Source: Hydrogenophaga sp.
Lineage (GTDB): Bacteria > Pseudomonadota > Gammaproteobacteria > Burkholderiales > Burkholderiaceae_C
Reading direction: 5' to 3'
Length of the DNA stretch: 50,608 nt
Assembly: GCF_026125825.1 (NCBI RefSeq)
Contig: NZ_JAHCKK010000024.1
Coordinates: 1 to 50,608 of the forward strand
Every line of letters begins with the position of its first letter. The stretch's first letter is position 1. Of this stretch, positions 34,817 to 42,499 are shown in pieces. The position numbers and the translations under genes are program-made. The notes under the pieces were generated by a model, which did not search any database, was not told the origin of the DNA, and saw only the letters and a program-made list of their open reading frames with translations.

Positions 34817-34850
34817 AAGAGCACCTCGTCTTCAACACACGAGGTGCGCC

Positions 34851-36269
34851 ATGTCCGAATTCTTCGATCCCTACAACGCCGATCGTCCGCTCATGATGAA
34901 GTGCAGCTGCGGGCGCGACCACACCGTGGCCGACCACCACGCCGAAGTGGCCGCCGACAGCGCCGCCATCGAGCTGCGCCGGCGCAGCGAGACCGCCGAG
35001 TTCGAGGCCTACAGCAACGAATTCATCGAGGCCACCCTGGTCAAGGCCCTGTTCCCGCAGGACGAGGTGCGCCGCCGCTTCCTGCGCGCCGTGGGCAAGG
35101 GCACGGCCATGGCCGCCATCGCCAGCGTGCTGCCGGTGACCAGCCTGCAGGCCCTGGCACAGGAAGCCGGCACCCGCAAGGGCACGCTGGAGAAGACCAA
35201 CCTCAAAGTCGGCTTCATCCCCATCACCTGCGCCACGCCGCTGATCATGGCCCACCCGCTGGGCTTCTACAGCAAGCAGGGCCTCAATGTCGAAGTCACC
35301 AAGACGGCTGGTTGGGCGCTGGTGCGCGACAAGATGATCAACAAGGAGTACGACGCCTCGCACTTCCTCTCGCCCATGCCGCTGGCCATCTCGCTGGGCC
35401 TGGGCAGCAACGCCACGCCGATGAACGTGGCCACGGTGCAGAACATCAACGGCCAGGCCATCACGCTTGCGCTCAAGCACAAGGACAACCGGGACCCGAA
35501 GAACTGGAAGGGCTTCAAGTTCGGCATTCCGTTCGACTATTCGATGCACAACTTCCTGTTGCGCTACTACCTGGCCGAGAACGGCCTGAACCCGGACACC
35601 GACGTGCAGCTGCGCGTGATCCCGCCGGCCGAAATGGTGGCCAACCTGCGCGCGGGCAACATCGACGGCTTCCTCGGCCCCGATCCCTTCAACCAGCGCG
35701 CCGTGTTCGACGAGGTGGGCTTCATCCACCTGCTCACCAAGGATCTCTGGAACGGCCACCCCTGCTGCGCCTTCGGCACCAGCACCGAATTCATCCAGAA
35801 GAACCCCAACACCTTCGCCGCGCTCTACCGCGCCGTGCTCACCGCCGCCGCCATGGCGCGCGACCCCAAGAACCGCGAACTCATCGCCAAGGTGATCGCG
35901 CCCAGCCAGTACCTCAACCAGCCCGAGGCCGTGCTCACGCAGGTGCTCACCGGCCGTTTCGCCGACGGCCTGGGCAAGATCCAGACCGTGCCCGACCGCG
36001 CCGACTTCGACCCCATGCCCTGGCAGAGCATGGCGGTGTGGATGCTCACCCAGATGCAGCGCTGGGGCTACATCAAGGGCGAGGTGAACTACCAGCAGAT
36101 CGCCGAGAAGGTCTTCCTCATCACCGACGCGCGCAAGCACATGAAGGAACTCGGCCAGCCCTTCGCGGCCGGCCCGGGCTACACGAAGCACACCATCATG
36201 GGCAAGGTGTTCGACCCGGCCAAGCCGGCCGAATACCTGAAGAGCTTCGCCATCCAGAAAGCGGCCTGA
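34851..36269 (+). CDS. cynA: ABC transporter substrate-binding protein (NrtA/CynA-like), Tat-exported
   Basis: This 472-residue protein belongs to the NrtA/CmpA/CynA family of nitrate, bicarbonate and cyanate binding proteins. The binding domain starts near residue 120 (KVGFIPITCATPLIMAHPLGFY). Before it come about 75 residues with a MKCSCGRDHTVADHH segment, then a twin-arginine motif RRRFLRAVGKG and a hydrophobic stretch ending ALAQ. The long leader before the Tat motif is unusual. The ATG follows GAGGTGCGCC. With permease, ATPase and cyanase downstream, cyanate is the likely substrate, though nitrate or nitrite cannot be excluded. Confidence 0.87.
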   Translation: MSEFFDPYNADRPLMMKCSCGRDHTVADHHAEVAADSAAIELRRRSETAEFEAYSNEFIEATLVKALFPQDEVRRRFLRAVGKGTAMAAIASVLPVTSLQALAQEAGTRKGTLEKTNLKVGFIPITCATPLIMAHPLGFYSKQGLNVEVTKTAGWALVRDKMINKEYDASHFLSPMPLAISLGLGSNATPMNVATVQNINGQAITLALKHKDNRDPKNWKGFKFGIPFDYSMHNFLLRYYLAENGLNPDTDVQLRVIPPAEMVANLRAGNIDGFLGPDPFNQRAVFDEVGFIHLLTKDLWNGHPCCAFGTSTEFIQKNPNTFAALYRAVLTAAAMARDPKNRELIAKVIAPSQYLNQPEAVLTQVLTGRFADGLGKIQTVPDRADFDPMPWQSMAVWMLTQMQRWGYIKGEVNYQQIAEKVFLITDARKHMKELGQPFAAGPGYTKHTIMGKVFDPAKPAEYLKSFAIQKAA

Positions 36270-36271
36270 AC

Positions 36272-37135
36272 ATGAAAGTCGCCAGCCTCAACCTGCGCGC
36301 GGCCCTGGTCTCGCTGCTGCTGTTCGCCGTCTTCGTCGGTGCCTGGCAGCTCTCCACCAGCGGCCCGAGCGTGGGGGGTGCCTCGGCCGGCATGACGGCC
36401 GAGGAAATCGAGTACGCCAAGATGATGGGCAAGGACCCCGGCGCCGAGAAAAGCACCGGTTTCCCGCCGCCCACCGAGGTGGCCAAGGCCAGCTGGTCGC
36501 ATCTGTCCGACCCGTTCTACGACAAAGGCCCGAACGACAAAGGCATCGGCATCCAGCTCGCCCATTCGCTGGCACGCGTGGGCCTGGGCTTCGTGCTCGC
36601 CATGGCCGTGGCCATCCCGCTGGGTTTCCTCATCGGCATGTCGCCGCTGATGCGCAAGGCCTTTGACCCCTTCGTGCAGGTCCTCAAGCCCATCAGCCCG
36701 CTGGCCTGGATGCCGCTGGCGCTCTACACGCTCAAGGACTCGGACGTCAGCGGCATCTTCGTCATCTTCATCTGCTCGGTCTGGCCCATGCTGATCAACA
36801 CCGCCTTCGGTGTGGCCTCGGTCAAGCGCGAGTGGCTCAACGTGGCCAGCACGCTGGAAGTCAACCCGATCCGCAAAGCCTTCCAGGTGATCCTGCCGGC
36901 CGCCGCGCCGACCATCCTCACCGGCATGCGCATCAGCATGGGCATCGCCTGGCTGGTCATCGTGGCCGCCGAGATGCTGGTGGGCGGCACCGGCGTGGGC
37001 TACTTCGTGTGGAACGAGTGGAACAACCTCTCGCTCACCAACGTGATCTTCGCCGTGCTGCTCATCGGCGTGGTCGGCATGCTGCTCGACCTGATGTTCG
37101 CCCAGCTCCAGAAGGCGGTGACCTATGTGGAGTGA
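36272..37135 (+). CDS. cynB: ABC transporter permease (NrtB/CynB-like)
   Basis: This 287-residue inner-membrane permease begins with an N-terminal helix, then a periplasmic segment of about 60 residues (MTAEEIEYAKMMGKDP region), then five more helices. The EAA cytoplasmic loop is in WLNVASTLEVNPIRKAFQVILPAAAPT. This matches the NrtB/TauC type. The ATG at 36272 lies 2 bases after the cynA stop. The last bases overlap the ATPase start by 11, so the three transport genes form one coupled operon. The periplasmic insert resembles that of other NrtB proteins. Confidence 0.9.
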   Translation: MKVASLNLRAALVSLLLFAVFVGAWQLSTSGPSVGGASAGMTAEEIEYAKMMGKDPGAEKSTGFPPPTEVAKASWSHLSDPFYDKGPNDKGIGIQLAHSLARVGLGFVLAMAVAIPLGFLIGMSPLMRKAFDPFVQVLKPISPLAWMPLALYTLKDSDVSGIFVIFICSVWPMLINTAFGVASVKREWLNVASTLEVNPIRKAFQVILPAAAPTILTGMRISMGIAWLVIVAAEMLVGGTGVGYFVWNEWNNLSLTNVIFAVLLIGVVGMLLDLMFAQLQKAVTYVE

Positions 37136-37985
37136 CGCCCGCCTGCGCGAGCACCCGGCCCAGCCCGTGGCCCCCAAGAAAGCCCCCAAGATGACCGGTT
37201 TCCTCCAGGTTGAACAACTCGCCAAGGCCTACCAGGCCGACAAGCCGGTGTTCGCCGACGTCTCTTTCGCCATCGACAAGGGCGAGTTCGTTTGCATCAT
37301 CGGCCACAGCGGTTGCGGCAAGACCACCATCCTCAACGTGCTCGCCGGTCTGGACACCGCGACCTCGGGCCACTGCTTCATGGACGGCCGCGAGATCGCC
37401 GGCCCCAGCCTGGAGCGCGGCGTGGTCTTCCAGAGCCACGCGCTCATGCCCTGGCTGACCGTGCGGCAGAACATCGCTTTCGCGGTGAAGTCGCGCTGGC
37501 CCGACATGCCGCGCGCCGAACTCGGTGCCCATGTCGAAAAGTTCGTCGCGCTCGTGGGCCTGAGCCCGGCCATCGACAAGAAGCCCAGCCAGCTCTCGGG
37601 CGGCATGAAGCAGCGCGTGGGCATCGCGCGCGCCTTTGCCATCCAGCCCAAGATGCTGCTGCTCGACGAGCCCTTCGGCGCGCTGGACGCGCTCACGCGC
37701 GGCACCATCCAGGACGAGCTCATGGGCATCGTGCGCGAGACGCAGCAGACCGTCTTCATGATCACGCACGACGTGGACGAGGCCATCCTGCTGGCCGACC
37801 GCATCCTGCTCATGAGCAATGGCAGCGAAGGCCCCAAGGGTTACGTGCCTGGCGGCATGGCCGAGGTGGTGGTCAACCCGCTGCCGCGCAGCCGCACGCG
37901 CGCGCAACTGCATCACCTCGATGGCTACTACGACCTGCGCAACCACATCGTGGACTTCTTGGTCTCGCGTGCGCGAGCCCATTGA
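37125..37985 (+). CDS. cynD: ABC transporter ATPase (NrtD/CynD-like)
   Basis: This 286-residue ATPase has Walker A GHSGCGKT (60-67), a Q-loop in VFQSHALMPWLTV, the signature LSGGMKQR, Walker B MLLLDEPFGALD and a switch-region ITHDVDEA. It lacks the extra substrate-binding domain of the fused NrtC form, so it is NrtD-like. The start at 37125 overlaps the permease stop; an internal ATG at 37191 (MTGFLQVEQL) would give the more usual N-terminus. The first 22 residues are basic and Pro-rich and may not be needed. Confidence 0.92.
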   Translation: MWSDARLREHPAQPVAPKKAPKMTGFLQVEQLAKAYQADKPVFADVSFAIDKGEFVCIIGHSGCGKTTILNVLAGLDTATSGHCFMDGREIAGPSLERGVVFQSHALMPWLTVRQNIAFAVKSRWPDMPRAELGAHVEKFVALVGLSPAIDKKPSQLSGGMKQRVGIARAFAIQPKMLLLDEPFGALDALTRGTIQDELMGIVRETQQTVFMITHDVDEAILLADRILLMSNGSEGPKGYVPGGMAEVVVNPLPRSRTRAQLHHLDGYYDLRNHIVDFLVSRARAH

Positions 37986-37986
37986 A

Positions 37987-38072
37987 CCCCCCGCGTCGCC
38001 TTCGGCGCCTCCCCCCTCAGAGAGGGGGGCGACACCTGGGGCCGGCGGAGCCGGACCCGCGGTGTCCCTGGA
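37987..38072 (+). repeat. C/G-rich intergenic repeat, copy 2
   Basis: Between the ATPase and cyanase: a CCCCCCGCGTCGCC start, a CCCCCCTC-AGAG-AGGGGGG hairpin, then CGACACCTGGGGCCGGCGGA and an end CGGTGTCCCTGG. The modules match copies 3 and 4. Confidence 0.75.
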
Positions 38073-38115
38073 TTGAACCCTTTCACTCAACCGTTTCATC
38101 AACAAGAGGCAACAC

Positions 38116-38559
38116 ATGAACCGACTCGATGTCACCGAAAAAATCATTTCCACCAAGGTGTCCAAAGGCATCAGCTGGGCCGACGTGGCCAAGAAGGTGG
38201 GCCAGTCCAAGGAATGGACCACGGCGCTGTGCCTGGGCCAGATGACCGCCTCGCCGGCCCAGGCGAAGGTGGTGGGCAAGATCTTCGGCCTCTCCGTGGA
38301 AGAGCAGAAGTGGCTGCAGGTCGTGCCCTACAAAGGCTCGCTGCCCACGCCGGTGCCCACCGATCCGCTGATCTACCGCTGGTACGAGATCGTCAGTGTC
38401 TACGGCACCACCATCAAGGAGCTGATCCACGAAGAATTCGGCGACGGCATCATGAGCGCGATCGACTTCAGCATGGACATCGAGCGCCAGGCCGATCCGA
38501 AGGGCGACCGCGTGAATGTGGTGCTCTCGGGCAAGTTCCTGCCGTATAAACAGTATTGA
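38116..38559 (+). CDS. cynS: Cyanate hydratase (cyanase)
   Basis: This 147-residue cyanase converts cyanate and bicarbonate to ammonia and CO2. The catalytic residues are aligned with E. coli R96, E99 and S122: R88, E91 (YRWYEIVSVYGTT) and S114 (DGIMSAIDFSM). The N-terminal helical domain is of the POU-like type with normal length. It is downstream of the cyanate-type transporter, separated by a repeat of about 90 bases. No carbonic anhydrase (cynT) is adjacent, so bicarbonate must be supplied from elsewhere. AAGAGGCAACAC precedes the ATG at 38116. Confidence 0.97.
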   Translation: MNRLDVTEKIISTKVSKGISWADVAKKVGQSKEWTTALCLGQMTASPAQAKVVGKIFGLSVEEQKWLQVVPYKGSLPTPVPTDPLIYRWYEIVSVYGTTIKELIHEEFGDGIMSAIDFSMDIERQADPKGDRVNVVLSGKFLPYKQY

Positions 38560-38699
38560 CCCCCCGCCGCGCTGCGCGCGTCCCCCCCTGGAAGGGGGGC
38601 GGCAACTGGGGCCGGCGCAGCCGGACCCTCGTTGCCCCTGGAGGGGCGGTTGCGGGTGGCGAAGGTCTGCGTTGACCCCTCGCCGCGCTGCGCGCCGGG
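38560..38699 (+). repeat. C/G-rich intergenic repeat, copy 3, with partial second copy
   Basis: A full copy lies at 38560-38645 (CCCCCGCCGCGCTGCGCGCG start, CCCCCC-CTGGA-AGGGGGG hairpin, GGGGCCGGCGCAGCCGGACC). A partial copy of the left end (ACCCCTCGCCGCGCTGCGCG) follows at 38674-38699. It separates cynS from the convergent LysR gene. Confidence 0.75.
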
Positions 38700-38701
38700 C
38701 C

Positions 38702-39562
38702 TCAGCCTGGTGTCTGCAGCTCCAGCCAGTCCTGAAAGGCCTTCATGGCCGCGCTCTTGCGCCGCGTCTTCAGGCGCGTGAGCCAGTAGCCGCCCACGTC
38801 CACCTCGGCCTCGAAGAGGCGCACCAGCCGCCCGCTCTGCAGGTCGCGGGTGAACAGCGATACCGGCAACAGGGCCACGCCCGCACCCTGTGCCGCCGCG
38901 TCGGCCAGCGCCAGCGAAGCGTCGAACACCGGCCCGGTGAGTAGCGGCGCGCGCGCGCCCGCCGCCTCGAACCACTGCGCCCACTCGTCCGAGCGGTAGG
39001 AGCGCAGCAGCGTCTCGCGCCCCAGGTCGGCCAGCGTGCGGATGCGGTGGGCCACGGCCGGCGCGCACACCGGCGCCAGCGGCGCGGCCAGCAGGTGCCG
39101 CGTCTGCAGACCGGGCCACTGGCCGTCGCCGAAGCGGATCGCGCAGTCAAGGCCTTCGGCCGCGAGGTCGATGCGGTTGTTGTGCGTGAACAGCCGCAGC
39201 TCCACGAAGGGGTGTCGCGCCTGGAAGTCGCGCAGGCGCGGAAGCAGCCAGCCCACCGCGAAGGTGCCGACCGCGCCCACCGACAGCACCTCGCGCTTGG
39301 AGGCGCCCTTGAAGCTCTCCAGCGTCGCCGAAACGCGCGCGAACGCGTCCACCAGCGTGGGCAGCAGGGCCATGCCTTCATCGGTCAGCGCCAGACCGCG
39401 CGGCACGCGGCGAAACAGCGGCTTGCCCAGGCGCTGCTCCAGGTTCTTCACGTGCTGGCTCACCGCGGTCTGCGTGAGGTTCAACTCCTGCGCGGCGCGC
39501 GTGAAGCTCAGGTGGCGCGCCGAGACCTCGAAGGCGCGCAGGGCGTTGAGTGGCAGGTCCAT
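38702..39562 (-). CDS. LysR-family regulator, AmpR/GcvA type
   Basis: This 286-residue protein starts MDLPLNALRAFEVSARHLSF and has the HTH TRAAQELNLTQTAVSQHVKNLE with LFRRVPRGLALTDEG. That is the AmpR/GcvA signature. The effector domain carries CAIRFGDGQWPGL and the ALLPVSLF segment. AmpR regulators activate a divergently transcribed beta-lactamase in response to muropeptides, and a class A beta-lactamase lies divergently 103 bases away. Whether this one senses muropeptides is inferred. The ATG at 39562 is chosen; a longer frame upstream crosses the promoter. Confidence 0.9.
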   Translation of the reverse strand: MDLPLNALRAFEVSARHLSFTRAAQELNLTQTAVSQHVKNLEQRLGKPLFRRVPRGLALTDEGMALLPTLVDAFARVSATLESFKGASKREVLSVGAVGTFAVGWLLPRLRDFQARHPFVELRLFTHNNRIDLAAEGLDCAIRFGDGQWPGLQTRHLLAAPLAPVCAPAVAHRIRTLADLGRETLLRSYRSDEWAQWFEAAGARAPLLTGPVFDASLALADAAAQGAGVALLPVSLFTRDLQSGRLVRLFEAEVDVGGYWLTRLKTRRKSAAMKAFQDWLELQTPG

Positions 39563-39665
39563 GGCGTCGATCCCCAAGTTTTTCCGTGGTTTGACCTTGA
39601 TTATTCCCGTTTGAATGGGCCGGCCATCCTGCCTACGATGGCGGCCTTGTTCACAAGGAGCCACC

Positions 39666-40532
39666 ATGACCGATCGACGCACTTTCTGCCTGACCTCAGG
39701 CGCTGCCCTGTTGGGCCTGACCCACGGAAATACTTGGGCCGAGACCGATGCCCTGCAGGACGCGCTGCGCGACATTGAAACCAAGGCGCGAGGCCGCCTG
39801 GGCGTGCATTTCATCGACACGGCGACGGGCCGCGAGCAGGGCTGGCGCATGGATGAGCGCTTTCTGATGCTCAGCTCCTTCAAGCTGCTGGCCAGCGCGC
39901 TGGTGCTGGACCGCGCAGACCGGGGCGAGGAGTCGCTGGAGCGGCGCATCCGCTACCGCCGGCAGGACCTGGTGTCCTGGTCGCCGGTGACCGAGCGCCA
40001 CGTGGGCGGCGAAGGCCTGAGCCTGGCGCAGCTGTGCGAAGCGACCCTGACCACCAGCGACAACACCGCCGCCAACCTCATCCTGGCCAGCTATGGCGGC
40101 CCGGCCGCGCTCACCGCCTACGCGCGCCGCCTGGGCGACCGCGTGACGCGGCTGGACCGCATGGAGCCCGAGCTCAATGTGCGCGCAGCCGGGGGCGAGC
40201 CGCTGGACACCACGACGCCGCGCGCCATGGCGCACACGCTGCGCGCGTTGCTGGTGGGCGATGCGCTGTCACCGGCCTCGCGCGCGCGGCTGCTGCAATG
40301 GCTGCTGGCCAACACCACCGGCGGCAAGCGCCTGCGCGCCGGGCTGCCGGCGGACTGGCGCATCGGGGAGAAGACCGGCACCGCCGACGACGACGCCAAC
40401 GACATCGGCATCGCCTTTCCGCCGCAGCGCGCACCGCTGATCGTGACGGCCTACCTCGCCGAGAGCGTGACCGACAGCGCGACGCGAGAGACGGCGCTGG
40501 CCAGTGTGGGGCGGTTGCTGACCCGGCTCTGA
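39666..40532 (+). CDS. bla: Class A beta-lactamase with twin-arginine leader
   Basis: This 288-residue protein has the class A motifs: S70-S-F-K73, S131-D-N133, E167-P-E-L-N171 and K236-T-G238, with GEKTGTADDDAND. These are the nucleophile, general base and KTG triad of an active serine beta-lactamase. The leader MTDRRTFCLTSGAALLG carries an RRxF twin-arginine motif, suggesting Tat export of the folded enzyme. The ATG at 39666 has AAGGAG before it. It faces an AmpR-like regulator, so it is probably inducible. The spectrum cannot be read from the sequence. Confidence 0.94.
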   Translation: MTDRRTFCLTSGAALLGLTHGNTWAETDALQDALRDIETKARGRLGVHFIDTATGREQGWRMDERFLMLSSFKLLASALVLDRADRGEESLERRIRYRRQDLVSWSPVTERHVGGEGLSLAQLCEATLTTSDNTAANLILASYGGPAALTAYARRLGDRVTRLDRMEPELNVRAAGGEPLDTTTPRAMAHTLRALLVGDALSPASRARLLQWLLANTTGGKRLRAGLPADWRIGEKTGTADDDANDIGIAFPPQRAPLIVTAYLAESVTDSATRETALASVGRLLTRL

Positions 40533-40539
40533 GTGCCGC

Positions 40540-41409
40540 TCAACCCGGCAGCGGAATCCACTCCTGGTCGTCCTGCGGCGGCAGCGGGATGCGGCCTGCG
40601 GCCCAGTCGGCCTTGGCCTGCTCGATGCGCTCCTTGCGAGAGGACACGAAGTTCCAGTAGATGTGGCGCTCGCCCAGCGGTTCGCCGCCGAAGATCATCA
40701 GCGTGCTTCGGGTGCGCGCGGTGATCACGGCGTCGCTGTCGTCGCCGAAGACCAGCAGCTGGCCGGGCACGTAGGTCTGGCCGCCGTATTCCACTTCACC
40801 CCGCGCCACGTAGGCCGCCTGCTCGCTGTGACCGCCCGGCAGCGCCAGACGCGCACCAGGCTGCCATTCGGTGTGGAGGTAGAACAGCGGCGAATGGGTG
40901 CGCACGGGGCTTGTCATGCCGTAGGCCTCGCCCGCGATCAGGCGCATCCACACACCGCCTTCGTCGCGCACCGGCAGGTCGGCAGCGGGGTAGTGGGTGA
41001 AGGCCGGCTCGGTCTCTTCATCGGCCTCGGGCAGCGCCACCCACAGTTGCATGAGTTCGAGCCCGCCACCGGCAAACGAGTCCGGGTGTTTGAAGCGCTC
41101 GGAATGCGAGATGCCGCGCCCGGCGGTCATCCAGTTGACGTCACCGGGGTTGATGAGCTGGTGCACGCCCAGGCTGTCTCGGTGCGAGACCTGGCCGCTG
41201 AGCAGGTAGCTCACGGTGGACAGGCCGATGTGCGGGTGTGGCCGCACGTCGGCGGCGCGCGTGTCCTCGGCCGCCAGCGTCACCGGCCCGGCGTGGTCCA
41301 CGAAGATCCAGGGGCCGACCATGCGGCGCTTCGCGTAGGGCAGCACGCGCCGCACTTTCAGGCCGTGGCCCAGATCGGCCTCGCGGGCGGTGATCACCAT
41401 CTCCAGCAT
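40540..41409 (-). CDS. Pirin family protein (1)
   Basis: This 289-residue bicupin has the pirin N-terminal domain with the metal-binding HPHIGLSTVSYLL and SHRDS pair, and a C-terminal cupin (RGEVEYGGQTYVPGQLLVFG). His of HPH, His of SHRD and the GISHSE motif are the usual iron ligands. Known pirins have quercetinase or redox-sensing roles. The ATG at 41409 has GGAGAACAAC upstream. It is the second of two pirins on this strand, separated by copy 4 of the repeat; it converges on the beta-lactamase gene with 7 bases between stops. Confidence 0.9.
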   Translation of the reverse strand: MLEMVITAREADLGHGLKVRRVLPYAKRRMVGPWIFVDHAGPVTLAAEDTRAADVRPHPHIGLSTVSYLLSGQVSHRDSLGVHQLINPGDVNWMTAGRGISHSERFKHPDSFAGGGLELMQLWVALPEADEETEPAFTHYPAADLPVRDEGGVWMRLIAGEAYGMTSPVRTHSPLFYLHTEWQPGARLALPGGHSEQAAYVARGEVEYGGQTYVPGQLLVFGDDSDAVITARTRSTLMIFGGEPLGERHIYWNFVSSRKERIEQAKADWAAGRIPLPPQDDQEWIPLPG

Positions 41410-41423
41410 GTTGTTCTCCAAAA

Positions 41424-41504
41424 CACCCCCGCGGCGCTTCGCGCCACCCCCTCAAGGGGGCGACACCAGCCGTCCGGCGAAGCCGGCCCGGCGGTGTCTC
41501 TGGG
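41424..41504 (+). repeat. C/G-rich intergenic repeat, copy 4
   Basis: ACACCCCCGCGGCGCTTCGC start, CCCCCTCAAGGGGG hairpin, CGACACCAG, CCGGCGAAGCCGG, and a GCGGTGTCTCTGG end, between the two pirin genes. Confidence 0.75.
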
Positions 41505-41537
41505 ATGAGGCTGCTTCATTCAGCGTTTGCGTCGTTC

Positions 41538-42413
41538 TCAGGCCGTGACGCCCGCGATCCGCCCCATTTTTCCAGACTGGAAGTCGGCAAAAGCCTGGTG
41601 GATCTCGGCCTCGCTGTTCATCACGAACGGACCATAACCCACGATGGGCTCGTCGATCGGTTCACCCGCCAGCCAGAGCACGGTGGCGTCCTCCAGCACC
41701 TCGAACGTCACGTCCTGCCCCTCGCGCGAATGCACGGCCATCTGCGCGGCGCTCACCTCCTTGCCGTCGGCCAGGCGCAAGCGCCCGCGCAGCACGAAGG
41801 GCGCGGTGGTGTGGCCCTCGGCGGCGGGCAGCGTCACGGTGTGGCCGGCCTTGAGCCGCAAGTCCCAGACCTGCATGGGCGTGAAAGTGCGGGCCGGGCC
41901 CTTCGCCCCCCGCAACTCGCCTGCGATCACGCGCGCCGTGCCGGCCCCATCGGGCAGGTCGACCTGCGGAATCTGATCGCGCGTGATGCCCTGGTAGCCG
42001 GGCGCGGCCATCTTGTCGCGCGCGGGCAGGTTCACCCACAGTTGCACCATTTCGAACGGGCCGCCCTGCTTGGCGAAGCGCTCGCCGTGGTACTCCTCGT
42101 GCACGATGCCCGCGGCCGCCGTCATCCACTGCACCTCGCCGGGGCCGATGGTGCCGCCGCCGCCGCTGGAGTCGCTGTGCGAGACCTCGCCGTCGTAGAC
42201 GATGGTCACGGTCTCGAAGCCCCGGTGCGGGTGCTGACCCACGCCGCGGCGCTTCGTGGTCGGCTCGAAATTCGTCGGGCCGCCATAGTCCAGCAGCAGA
42301 AAAGGCGAGAAGCGCTCCGCCGCGCCGTTGTACGAAAAGATGCTGCGCACGGGAAAGCCGTCGCCGACCCAGTGGCCGCCAGCGCTGCGTTGGATGAAAG
42401 AAACGGTTTTCAT
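41538..42413 (-). CDS. Pirin family protein (2)
   Basis: This 291-residue pirin carries the metal ligands in QHPHRGFETVTIVYDGEVSHSD and GIVHEE, with a C-terminal pirin domain (PAARDK...ITRDQIPQVDLPDG). It shares the fold of its neighbour but not close sequence, so the two are unlikely to be a recent duplication. The ATG at 42413 has AGGAGAACACCCC before it. It is divergent from a LysR gene, the usual arrangement for LysR-controlled pirins. Confidence 0.9.
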   Translation of the reverse strand: MKTVSFIQRSAGGHWVGDGFPVRSIFSYNGAAERFSPFLLLDYGGPTNFEPTTKRRGVGQHPHRGFETVTIVYDGEVSHSDSSGGGGTIGPGEVQWMTAAAGIVHEEYHGERFAKQGGPFEMVQLWVNLPARDKMAAPGYQGITRDQIPQVDLPDGAGTARVIAGELRGAKGPARTFTPMQVWDLRLKAGHTVTLPAAEGHTTAPFVLRGRLRLADGKEVSAAQMAVHSREGQDVTFEVLEDATVLWLAGEPIDEPIVGYGPFVMNSEAEIHQAFADFQSGKMGRIAGVTA

Positions 42414-42484
42414 GGGGTGTTCTCCTGGATGAAAGAGCACTGTACCGGGCGGGCGTTCCCTTGATAAGTCGGTAAGATCGCAAT

Positions 42485-42498
42485 TCATTTTTCAATGA
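42485..42498. promoter_or_regulatory. TCATT-N4-AATGA dyad before the LysR gene
   Basis: TCATTTTTCAATGA ends 1 base before the LysR start codon in the 86-base divergent promoter region with pirin 2. It is a candidate autoregulatory site. Confidence 0.4.
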
Positions 42499-42499
42499 G

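Noticed and set aside
34806-34825. NtrC-type site GGTGCT-N7-AGCACC
   Set aside because: It overlaps the sigma-54 promoter itself, and its half-sites face the opposite way from the NtrC consensus (TGCAC...GTGCA).
34754-37135. 793-codon frame ending in the permease
   Set aside because: Only the last 287 codons are the permease; the rest is an out-of-frame reading of the binding-protein gene.
37987-38072. Hairpin of the intergenic repeat as a plain terminator
   Set aside because: The stem is strong but no T-tract follows, and the same element recurs in other contexts including inside a gene, so it is treated as a repeat.
38702-39949. Longer start for the AmpR-like regulator
   Set aside because: The extension crosses the divergent promoter and the beta-lactamase start; the normal LysR N-terminus begins at 39562.
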